From Pigoraptor vietnamica (lineage: Eukaryota > Opisthokonta > Filasterea), in assembly GCA_943704525.1 (NCBI GenBank), contig CALSCQ010001268.1, forward strand, positions 1 through 36,752: 36,752 nt of DNA. The letters run 5' to 3'. Of this stretch, positions 21,629 through 33,302 are shown piece after piece (the first letter of the stretch is position 1; each line of letters opens with the position of its first letter). Made by a program: the position numbers and the translations under genes. Under the pieces are notes generated by a model. It saw nothing but the letters and a program-made list of their open reading frames with translations. It was not told the origin of the DNA and did no database searches.

Positions 21629-24600
21629 ATGTCGGCGGGCGACGGGCGTCGAAGCCCCGTCTCCGGCGAGCCTCCTTTCAAACGGGCGAGGTGAGAGTCG
21701 TCGTGAACAAACACGCCCCGCAGCACGAATGTAGTAACAGAGGAGAATCAGTTTCGTGTGCACACAACGAGTCATCGCGTCACACGTCTTGCCTCTGAGT
21801 CCTGTGTTAAGCCTGTTAATGTGTTAACAAGTGAAGAAAGTGGAGGGCATCAGTCGTACGTGGAATCCACTTGACAGTCCGAGCGCGTGATTCGACTGAG
21901 TCCCTTAGGACTGTTGAGCCACGATAGCTGCTTGACTTTAATCCCTCAAATCCTTAAGTTTCCACCTGTCCTCGCGTAGGTACTCTGAGAGCGAGCGAGA
22001 TGCCCGCGAGGACGTTGAAATGGAGTATTTCGACGACTTGACAGAGAGTTCTGGATATAGCCTGCTCGAGGGGGATCTTGACGATGATGCCAACCACCTT
22101 GTTGAGGGCATGTTGCCTGTGTCAGAAACCCAAACCCTCAACAGTGCCTGCGCCCCTCTTGCGAATGAAACTAATGCGGCTTCGGCAGGCTCTGCTGGTT
22201 CCATCGTCGACCAGATACTGGCTTCCGATGGTGCGGGACGCATGGCGGCGGACTTGTGGGAGAGCGTATGCACGATGCCCAGGGCGACGGATGACACTCG
22301 CGGCACGTCCATTCGCGATATGCTCCTCGGTGCGACCTGCGCGGTGGACGAATTCAAGCTGGAGAGCGCCGTCGCGTACCGATTCCTTCCGCGCGCCCGC
22401 GACATACTTGCCAAGCTCGACGATAGCCCCACGGACGCCGACCGTATCGTGCTTGAGCGTAACGCGGTGGCCCTGGCATCGCGCGCGATGAAACTGGCCG
22501 TCGTCGTTTCGTTCTTCCTCGACCGTTGCACAGCCGACCTCGGATTTGTGAGCCTGGTGCAGTTGGAGCTGCACATCAAGACGCTGTACGAAGTGGACGC
22601 GCAGGACCTCGACGGCGCGTTCAGGCTCGCCATCCAGTCAAGGCCGGTGTCGGAGTGGGAGAGTAAGTATCGTACGCCCTTGTCGTCGAGAAATATCTTT
22701 TGAATTAGTAGAACTTGCGCGCTGTGGTGTGGGGATGTGTGTCTTATTTCTGCGCAAGGGGTGTATGTGGGTGCCAATTCTGTGCATGAAATCGCCTTAT
22801 GCACTCGATCAAGACGCGATCGCCCGCCTCAATTCGTCCAAATCCCCAGGAGCGGATTTGATCAAGCGCGGACAGACGATGACAGCCCTCAAGTGCGCCA
22901 CAAGCGACGCCCTTGCGGTATGCAGCGCAGTGCAGCGTGCCCTGTTGGCCGTGCGCCGTTGTTCGTGTCTCACAGTGCGCGGGCGTGTCAATTCAGGACG
23001 CACTGGGGCCGTCCGTTGTCGTCATTCGAGCGCACGCATCGTCTCCTATGGACGCGAGAGTGTTCTTTCTGGGTATGTCGACGACTGCCACTCGTTCAGG
23101 TGTGCACGGCCTGTTCCAGAAATGGTGTATAACCGCTCCATGTGCTTCCTGCGTAGGCGACTTTTGGAAGGTCGCGCGCGACGAAATGTGCGCCGTGCCA
23201 GTCCAGCTGAGGCCGACCACGGGTCCGATCAACACGAGGGCGTTCTCGAAGGGCATTACCATGGTGTCTCAGGCCTTTCTCACGACCGCAGCCGCAACGC
23301 CACAGCCTACGGCGCCCGGCGTACTCCATGTGAGGACTGGCGGGAATGGCGGGTGCGGGTACTTTGTGGACACGACGACCGAAGAGGGCAGGCGTCGACT
23401 CTGCGAGCTCGTACTTGGCGATATCGAGGTACACGTGGATTCGTTCAATTGGCGTGCATGTTTCCATAGATCGCCCTGCCGACTTCATTACCAATCATTG
23501 TCTGTCTTGCAGGCGCCGCCTTCTGTGCAGGGCAACACCGGCGCGCCGGCGTCTGAGACTCTCAGTTACGACGCAAAGGCGATCATGGCCATAGTCGAGC
23601 TCTTTGGAGACTACGGTTTCTGCTTCATCCCTGCCGCTGAGCGCAGCCGAATCGACGGGTTCATTCCCTACTTTGGCGGGGACGGAAGAATTTTCTTTAT
23701 GGCAGCACTGGTACGTGTGGAAAAAAGACGCGCAAAGGCGCTCGCATTCCTTTGAAGCGAGGGGGAGCTTAAATTTTTACATTGCTGTCAATCGCAGTGC
23801 AAGCTCGGCACGCCTGCGTATGGCGATCACCCGCGCACATTGACGGTAGCCGACCTCGCGAACGTGGAGCGTTGCCCGACGCTCAGTCTCATCACGCTGC
23901 TGAGGTACTCGCGCGACTGCGCGTACGTGTCGGTCATTCCGACGGACATGATAGAGCCGGACATCGACGCCGTCGTTTTCCGCGACCCAAGCGTGCACGA
24001 CGACGAATGGCGCTCGCACCGTCCCGTCCCCTCGGCAGCGTGGTCGCTTCATGACGTGTCGGACGGCGCCGATGTGCACGGCGCCTTCGCGGGGATCCTC
24101 GGAATGCGCTCTGAGGGCGCTCGCGCGGTCGCTCTCGGGACGACTGAAACCCAAGACATTGCGCTCGCCGTCGTGAGCAAGGCGTTCCATTCCCTACCCG
24201 AACTCACGTGCCGCCGCGCGTCAAACACGGACCGCATCCGCTGCATGGCCGACATTGACGTGTGTGCCAATGGAAGACTCGTTCTGCGCCTGCTGGTGAG
24301 CCTCGTCCTCGTGCGCCCATCCTGAAATTGTGTCTGCGCGCCTGATTGCTCAATGTGCGAGCACCGCAGGTCGCCACGTCGCGCACCGTTGCGCGCGATT
24401 GCGACGGCAAGACCTTCACGGGCGTGCGCGTGTACGCAACCAGGGCGCTGGCCGCCGCGCGAGAGGAGGGAGGGGTCCCCGTTGCCGTCATTGCTATCGC
24501 CAAGGATTGCGACGTGTGCGGCGAGAATGTCCGCGTGATGCTCCTTACGGCCGACGTGCTTCAAAACATGACTCCCGGCAAGCGGGGGAGCTACGATTTG

Positions 24601-26211
24601 ATCACGACTACCTTCCCCCATGCGCTCGACACCCATACGTTCGTGAACGCGTTCATCGAGGGCAGCCCCTCGTTGTGGCCATCGGCTCCGGCCGAGGCTG
24701 AGTTAGTGCGGCGCCTCACGCTTCTCGTCGACGGGCGCATCGTCGACGTTCGAGCCGGCGGCACGCTCGCGCAGCTGCGCACAGACGCCAGTACGGCAGA
24801 TTACTTCGCGTCTCCGCCTGCCAGTGTCCCCCTCGAAATGCAGGCGAAGGACGTTCTCTCCGTCCTCGCCCTGTCGGGCTTGTCGGACACTGAGCCGTTC
24901 TGGCTGGAGGCTGGCCAAAGCGGTTTCCTACGGCTGTGCGTCTACGACGGGGACTCGGGGAAGCTACTTTCGGCGGAGCTGAAGGTGCGCATGTGCCCTG
25001 CCGGTTTTTCGTGGGCTGTTAGAGGATTGCCACGCATGCGTTACTTTATGCGGTTGCACATGTGCTTGCTTGCAGCCGCGTGTGCCAGTCTGTGAGCGTC
25101 GCATATCTAACGTGCTGGGGCTATGTACGCTTTCCAGCGCGCAGAACGTGGTCAAGGGCAAATTTCCTGCAGAAATGAGAGTGGCCGTGCCCAGCGCGCC
25201 CGGCCGCCTCGCACTCTACTTTGATCCGGAGAGTTCGGCGTTGCTTGTCGCGTCCGCCGGGCTTCTGAGGGCGGGATTCAAGGTGAAGACGAAGGCGCGG
25301 GAACAGTGCGTCAAGGTTCGAACGGGCAGCTATTGCATGGTCGGAACCGCCGAAAGCACGCACTACAACGTCAACCCCGTGGCGCCGTTCATCCTCGGCC
25401 AAGGCAGCGCTGCCGACTGGCGAGACGTGCTCATGCGCGAGATGGGCGGAACTGTGCCTACGGGCGCCCTCGGCTTCAACGGGTGTGTGTTGGCTCTGCT
25501 ACTCGGTGACGCGCTACCGGGCGTCCGCATCCGCGGACTTCGTCCCTCGGAAATTCTGCGCGTGAGGAACGAGAACGGCGGCGACAACCACACGTCGGAC
25601 GTGGCTGATTACGCGGTTGCGCTCGTCATCACGGACGAGTTCGGCGGAGAGGACGTCAAGACGGCGACGGTGTGTACTGCAGTGCCAGTGCATGTGCTTT
25701 TGTGTATTTCCACGGCCCAGTCGTCCGTCCTTGTAGTTTGTCTACCTCTGCTCTCTTCTCACTTTCGTCCACTTTGTGCGCGCGGCAATTCCGCAGGTTC
25801 GACGGACCGAAGGCAACACCAGAATCTCGTACACGAGCAAGCTGACGACGGACCTGTATATCTATCTCGTGACTGCCTCGCCGCATCAACGATTCGGACA
25901 GCGCAGCCCCAATCTGACGGCGGGTCAGCTTGCTGCCGACATGCAGTCGATTGCCGTCGTGACCAAGGCGGTGTATCAGCGCCACTTTGAGGGAATAGCA
26001 ACTACCAAGCGGCCCAAGGACATGGTACGTTCGCATGGGGTTACGCCATTTATTTCTACCTACCTCACTTGAATGTGCCAACCGGTCACGCACTCAGGTG
26101 GTAACTAAATTTGAATCAAAACAGGGAGCCACGTTTATCGGCGAGTACGATCCGATCCGCAAGGCTCAGGAAGTGGTTGCATGCTTGCGTGCCGCACTAA
26201 GCCTTCGCTGA
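21629..26211 (+). CDS. Unrecognised 1133-residue protein with an N-terminal basic (NLS-like) patch
   Basis: I do not recognise this gene. Exons: 21629-21690, 21980-22662, 22850-22917, 22976-23072, 23157-23428, 23513-23710, 23798-24295, 24370-24984, 25076-25669, 25797-26024 and 26125-26211; the sum is 3402 bp with every junction in frame. The N-terminus has PPFKRAR (about 15-21), which could be a nuclear localisation signal, followed by an acidic, Asp/Glu-rich stretch to about residue 60. The rest looks globular, with alternating hydrophobic strands and no membrane helices, coiled coils, zinc fingers or repeats that I can see. Introns 4 (23073-23156) and 5 (23429-23512) are each 84 bp, lack stop codons and are multiples of three, so they could be retained or even be exon sequence. 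The acceptor at 22849 is one of several possible. Codon use matches its neighbours. A nuclear role is a guess from the basic patch alone. Confidence 0.72.
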
Positions 26212-27887
26212 GACGCTGCGCTTGGCCTTGCGTCAACCATGGACGCGTCGCGAGCACTGGGGTTAGCCCAATTTCACGTAGACTCGGCTATAATAGAGCT
26301 CTTGCCACTAAAGAACGCATTATTGGAAGTTTTGCAGAGGGGCGAGTTTGCGGAAATTCAAAAGGAGTGCACAGAATGTCTCTTGCGCCCCACCACTAGC
26401 GACTAACGCCGCAACACTCGGTGCCGGCGCAGAGACCCAATTTAACATCGGCCTTCTGAGCTTCCGGGCGACGCAAGTTGAAAGGGTCAGAATCGCCGAC
26501 CGCAGAAATTGTCGCGCATCAGTGGAACGTTCAACCATGTCTCACCTTCCTGACAAAATCGACGACTCGGAGGCAGCGTTCGCGGACAATGGCCTGCATT
26601 GTAGTTCAAGGTCGGCCAAGTGGCGGGGATTAATCACGTTAGAGCCCCGGCCGGCGGCCAACAAGCCGGCCGTAACTGAAGCTCAGGAATGACACACAGT
26701 GACAGACGAGCCGTTAGGCACTGAATGTGCGGTCGGCAGTACTGAATTAAAAGTACGGTTCGCAAACGCAGCTTCAGCCGGATTCAGTCACAGAATGATC
26801 GTCAGTTGTTCTTAATACGGATGCCCAAAGTCGGAACGTGACTGACTCGCGGTATACTGACAGTGCCGGCCCGCCGCGTGACCGGCCGGTACGCCGGGCT
26901 GAACTGACTGAGTCCGGCGGTAGGCAGGCTGATCAGTGCTCGGTCCTGGGAGGCCCGGTCGCGAATTAAAGTTGCCCACGGCTAAATTAGCCAGCCGTGG
27001 CCCGATCAGGCAGGCCAGGGCCGGGTGACCGTGGCGTCTGACCGTGGCCGGCGGCAACGGCCGTCAAGGCCCCGGGCCGGCGGCCGCGGCCGCCTCACAT
27101 CTGCCGCCGGCAGTCAGTTGATTCGTACCGGCGGCCTGACTACTGGCGTCGGACGAATGCCGCCGACATGACCGTTAGTAAGCGGCTGTTGAATGATGTG
27201 CGGCTGGGAATTTCCCGCAGCTACTACCTGAGTTCATGCGATACGGCTGCCCTGGTCGCCCATTGGCTGGATATCATACTACTGCCAGCCGATTGCCAAA
27301 ACGGGTAAAAGACGTCAGTGAGACCGCCCTTCGGATGATTTTCTCACGAAATAGAGAATTTTGGATGATATTCTCACGACGTTTAAATTTTCATTATTTT
27401 CAAGCAAATGTATGCGGTTGGATATAAAAAGCAAAAAATCAAAATATCCGCCGCACAAAGCGAATAATTATTTTGCACCATAAAAGGGAATTCGCATCCT
27501 TCCGCATTTGGCAGGCGGATATCTCCGATTCCCACGCCCGAACGGAACTCCCCGGCACTGTATTCGGCGCCGTCGCCGGACTGCGCCTCAGGCCGGCAGC
27601 AGTCCTTCCCACCGCGGGCGGACGTCGGCTCACTGCGTATATAACTGATGGCGGCCGGCATCGCCGCGAGTGGCATCTTTTTTCCGAGTCTCATTCACCT
27701 CATCTCTCAGTCGAAGCGAACCAGTACTTGTGAAGCCTCCACCGGCGACCGGCGAACTCCGGAGATGTCGCGTCAGCCGCGCCGGGCGGGCGAAAGGGCC
27801 CGCACGGCCGGCGGCACGCAGGCCACTGGCTCTGTCTGCACGCCTCCCGCAACGCGCAAATTGTCGTCGCGCCCATGCACCGTCAGC
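26212..27887. other. Gene-free island: GCCGGC/CAGTC-rich sequence, AT-rich patch and promoter of the giant gene
   Basis: About 1.7 kb without a credible gene. From about 26420 to 27240 it is crowded with GCCGGC, CCGGCGG and CAGTCAGT/ACTGACTG words. From about 27325 to 27500 it is AT-rich. A near-identical 17-bp direct repeat (GGATGAT-T/A-TTCTCACGA) occurs at about 27333 and 27364. The right end has the TATA box of the next gene. This texture differs from the other spacers and resembles an old insertion, but I find no reverse transcriptase, transposase or clear terminal repeats. Confidence 0.5.
27638..27644 (+). promoter_or_regulatory. TATA box of the giant secreted-protein gene
   Basis: Reads TATATAA, about 245 bp upstream of the preferred ATG at 27888 and 130 bp upstream of an alternative in-frame ATG at 27774. 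Confidence 0.5.
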
Positions 27888-29231
27888 ATGCGCAACCGCA
27901 TCAGTGCGGCGTTCCTGATTGTTGCAGGCCTCGGGCTGTTCTCTTGGACTGCCGCGCAATTGAGCGTTGCGGGCGCTCTTCCGACGACGGCGAATTCGGC
28001 CGCGCCCACTGCCGGAAAACTGACCGTCCATTTCCTCTTCAACGCGAACGCGGACACAGTGTACGTTTGCCTACTTTCCCAGGATCGCGCATCGGCGACA
28101 GGAAGCAAATGCATGGCGCTGAACGAATGGCGCCACTGGGACGCCGGCTCCATTGGTGCGACCTCCCGCCGTACGGCGCGCTGGAAAGGTACGCCAGTCT
28201 CCCCAGTCTGTTGCAACCGTGCACTACAGACCAGTGACTTGCGGCTAGCCGGCGCTGGCAGCCGCCGTAGTAAGCGTATCGGTGCTCCGGCCGTTGCGCC
28301 GTTCACCCCTGCCGGCGGACTGACTCGGTTTCGCAGTCCGTCTCGGCTGCGCACTCTCAATCTGCCGACTGACGCCGTACCCGGACTCATCTGGCTCCCA
28401 ACTGTGCTGACCCGGCCTGACCGCCCGTCTGTGTTTCGGCCGCAGACCTTCCCAGCGTTTCGGGACTGATAGGTTTGGACAGGGACAACGGGCGCGTGTA
28501 CGTGCACAGCATCATCGACGACACTTCCGGCGAGAGCCCCTACGCTTTTCGCGACGTGATGAATAGAACGCGCCCTTACGCGAGCAGCGAATTCGACCCC
28601 ATATCTGCTAACGAACTCTTCCTGGCGGCGTCGGCGGCATCGTTTGAAGCGGCTCGCACTGTCGAACTGGGATCTCTTGTGAACGGCGACGGCGATTTCG
28701 AAACGGTTGCAACGATCGACGGAACGTGTTGGAAGCTCGATTCCCAGGGTGGGCGGATTGAGCTGTTGTGACCCTGATCCACATTCTTACTTTCCGTGCC
28801 AGCCCGACGTGTATGTTCAGCAAACAGTGCCTACGCTCAGCGAACGCACTTGCGCGCACAGGTCTCTTGGCACGAGACTGCGCCTCCAACGATGCGTACC
28901 GTCTCAAGGCGCTGTGGGACTGCTCGAGACAATGCACGGCAAATGGGACGGCGGCGAATACAACGGACGCTTCGAACGGGGCGCAGCGCGACTCGTTTGA
29001 TGCGCTCGCGAGCCTGCGCTTCGAAGCAGAGTACGTGCGTGAGATGCACTGTGTGCGCTCGTGAGGAATTTCTATAGATGCTTCTGAATGTGTGCACGTA
29101 TGTGCGCACGTCGTGTTTGTTCATGCATATCACGTGTTGTGCGTGTATGTGCATTGCGTGTGCGCATGTGTGAGATGCGTCTGTGTCTGCGTGAGGTGCG
29201 CGTCTGTGTCAGATGCGTGTGTGTGTCTGTG

Positions 29232-29267
<36 letters not shown>

Positions 29268-29763
29268 ATGTGTGTGTCTGTGTTGTGTGTGTGTGTGTGT
29301 GTGCGTGCGTGTGTGTCTGTGTTGTGTGTTGTGGGTGTGTACGTGTGTGTCTGTGTTGTGTGTGTGTGTGTGTGTGTGTGTCTGTGTGTGTGTGTGCGTG
29401 TGTGTGTGTCTGTGTGCGTGCGTGTCTGTGCACTGTGTGTGTGCGTGCATGCGTGTCTGTGGGTAGCTAAGAATACTTGTTTGGGTTGACATTCACCGCC
29501 GTTGGTCCGTAGGTTTGAAACGGCGCGCTATGACTTGGCCTTTCGTGAGCGCCTTCTTTCCGAAATCGCGGCGAAATTCAACATTTCTGTCGACAGACTC
29601 GAGATCTTTAACCTCGTTCCGGGCAGCGTCGTGCTTGTGCTGGGTATTAAGGTATGCTTTCGCCCAACGACGTTCTGTGCATGTCACACACACACACATA
29701 CACACACGCACACACACGCACGCACACGCACGCACGCACACTACATACACGCACGCACACATG

Positions 29764-29795
<32 letters not shown>

Positions 29796-32700
29796 TGCAC
29801 ACACGCAAACCGACACACGCACGCACACACACACACGCACACACACACACGCACACACGCACACACACACACACGCACACACACACACACGCACACACGC
29901 ACACACACACACACACACACGACGCAAGGCACACCGCACAGCACACACACAGTGCACACATACGCACACTGCTGTGAACAAACGGCACAGGCACGCACAT
30001 ATACTGTTTCCCTTACGCAATCCCTTTCCGGCACGAGCAGGACGCGCACGAGGCATCGGAGGGTCGCACGGCTCTCGAAGTAGCCAAGTCGTTTGCGAAG
30101 CTTGCGGCGACCACGCGCATCGAAATTGCGGGCGTTTCCCTCCTCGACGTCTACGATGTCGGCATCCAAACAATCGAAAAGGGAACCTACACGTTCCGCG
30201 AAGGTCAGTGGCGCAGCGGCGCAATTCGGACGGACTCGCTCTTGTTCGACTTTATAGGGCAGGCACACAGGCGCACATATACATACACACAACGCACACT
30301 AGCTCACACTGACTCACGCACGCACTCGCACGTCTGCGCTCTTACCCAACATGCGCCCGCCAGGACTTTACGGGTACGCCGGTACGGACGGTGCGACCCT
30401 CACCACGTACGACTTCACGCCCGGCCTCTCGTACGGTTACGTCATGGTCAGCCACGAGGGTGGCGCGGACTCGCACGGCGTGCTGCGCTTCCGCGACATG
30501 CACATTCCCGCGGGGGCCGTCGTATCCGAGGCCAACCTGACGCTCCACTGGCAGGACTGGATTGGCGGCTTTGTGGTCGTGGGGCGCTACTTGCGCCGTC
30601 CCTGGAATCCGCGCGAACTCTCGTGGATCACCGCAAGGACGGACGACCCGTGGGAGGTGCGTGTGATGCACGCAAATGTCGACGCACCCGCAAGTAGAGC
30701 TGCAATGTCATTTCTACCAAGACCGCCCACACCGCACTAATTCGCGCACCCAATTGTCACCACGCCTTCGCCCACTCACTCACAAGCGCGAGCGTGCTCT
30801 CATTGCAGAGGCCAGGCGCAACCGGGGATTCCGACGCCGTCCCCGCGAACCTCTCGTCGTTCCAGTTCCGGTCGTACGGCAGCGGCATCCAGCGGGCCGA
30901 GGTCCGCCTGGACCCCGTCACGGTGCAGCGGTGGATAGACGCGCCCGACAAGAACTACGGCATCGTGCTCGAGTCGTTCAAGGACCCCGGAATCGGAGAG
31001 CAGCGCTGCTGGATCTACCCGGGCACGTTCCAAGAGATCATCAAGCGCCCGACCCTCACGCTTCGCTTTGTGCCAGCGCCGTACGATCCCAGCAGTGGTC
31101 GTCCCGACGCGCCCATGCGACCGAAGCTGGCCGCCCTCAACAAAACGGCCGTTGTCGCGAGCTGGGAGGCGCCCACGTTTGATGGCGGCTCGCCCGTGTT
31201 TGCGTATGTCGTCGAGTACGACACGACACCGACATTCCGCAACCTCGACAGCGGCGTCGACCTTCCCGGCGTCGGCACCGTCACCACAGTCACTCGACGC
31301 GCAGTCATCGGGAGTTTGGCCACCGCCACGCCCGTGTTCGTCCGCGTGCGCTCCATGGGAGTCAACGGAACGAGCCAGGCGCGCGCGACCTCGCCTGACT
31401 TTGTTCGTCCGGGCGAGGTTCCCGCGGCGCCGTTGGGCGGAAGCGTGGAAGTCATTAGCAGATCGGTGCTCCGTGTGTTCTTCACGCCGCCGGTGGACGA
31501 TGGCGGTCTGCCGATAATTGGGTACGAGGTGAAGTGGTCCACGCTAACGGCAGATGGAGCACTCGCGCTCGTCGCCCGCATTCTTCTCGACGCCGAGAGC
31601 CGCCAGTACGACGCGCGCTTCCTCGTGGAAGGCACCGCGTACGTCTTTGAGACGTGCGCGATCAACGAGGTCGGCCGCGGTCCCTACCTGCGCTCGGAGC
31701 CCACCGCCCCTTACGACCGCGTGCCGGACGCGCCGCGCTTTGCGAAGCTCCAGGTTGTCTCGGCTGACGGCCTCCTCGTGCAGTGGGACCCGCCCGCGGA
31801 AAGTGGCGGGCAGCCGGTCGATGGGTACCGCATCTACTACGGTCTCGCGGACGCGTACCCGGGCTTTGATGGCAGCATGCAGGCGGCGGAGCAGTGGGAC
31901 ACGACGGTGCCGTACGTCTACATATTCAACCTGACCGAAGGCGCTGCCTACCGCGTGTTTGTTGCGGCGCACACGTCCGTCGGATTTGGACCCGTGCGGC
32001 CCTCGTCGCCGGCGACGGCCGTCCCCGCGAACGTCACTCTCACACGCGCTTACTTTCAGGTGCGCTGCCGGCGATGTGTGTGCGCGGGGTGTGGCGTCAT
32101 ACTGGCTCGTTGTGGCGTCACCTCAGTCTCTCTCCTGGGATAGCATCAGCGCGTGGCAGATCCGACACGTGCGTATGTGTGAGCGAGTGTGTCTCTATGT
32201 GTTTGCCTTGCATTCCCTATCCGACTGAACTCGGCGCGTGCGCACCCATCCACAGCAAGAATTCGGGGGCTACGGCGGCCTCATCGAGGCAGGCATTCAG
32301 AGGTGGACGCCCGTGTCGAACGGCTTCAGCGCGCGTCCCTACCCTGACGCCGACCCGGAGTACTGGGACTCTTCCTGCATCAACTGGCTCATCAACTCGC
32401 AGGGCTCTGTCTCGCACGCCCTCTTGCGCTGGGAGGGTCTGACGGACACTGTGCCGCCGACGGCGACCGTGCTCGACGCAACCCTCACGCTGTCGTTCAC
32501 CTACTGGGGCTCCATTCAGCCAGACGGCGAAGATATTGGCTCTGTCGAAGTGCTTGGTGAGCTACATGGCCCCCAGTCTTTTTGCTACGAACCATATGCT
32601 CCTCTCTCTCGAACACACGCTTCGCGCACGTTCGTTCCTCTCTAATGTGGCTGCTTCCCACACGTGCTCACACGCGACCGTCAGGCCGTTACCTCAATGT

Positions 32701-33211
32701 CTCGTGGAACGAGCAGAACACAATTTCGGGCACTCGCAACGGGGACGCCTTGGGATGGCTTTATCGCGACCTCCCCCGGCCGGACGGGTGGGAACTTGGT
32801 CCGGTGGAACGTTGCAGTGCCGTTTGTGCCTTTGTTGTCGCAGTGCTCCCGCGCGCGCTGTCGCGGCGATCGCTATTGCAAGCCGCGTGCGCATAATGCC
32901 GCATTTGACTGACGCGTGGATGCGCAGGTCGCACCCCGCGTGGCGCGTGCCCGGCGGCTTTGGTGACACATACCCTGACACCGAATTCGCCGTTACCGAC
33001 CTCATCGGGATTGGGCTTCAGCGCAAGTCGGTGCACCTCGACCCGGCCGTGGTGCAGCGGTGAGCGGCGTGTGCTGGGCCTTGTGTTCACACGTAAACTG
33101 CGCGCATGCGCGCGCATCCACACCTTTACGGATGTGCTCGCGCGCACGCACGTCCACACACGGCAGACTCAACAAGCGTCCACACGACATTGCGCGGCCA
33201 CAAAGCATTCT

Positions 33212-33302
<91 letters not shown>

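Noticed and set aside
26212-27640. A transposon in the GCCGGC-rich island
   Set aside because: No transposase, reverse transcriptase, long terminal repeat or convincing terminal inverted repeat could be seen; only composition suggests an insertion.
29088-30083. Cys-Val and His-Thr repeat proteins read from the GT and CA tracts
   Set aside because: These are translations of dinucleotide repeats lying inside introns of the giant gene; all frames of such tracts stay open.
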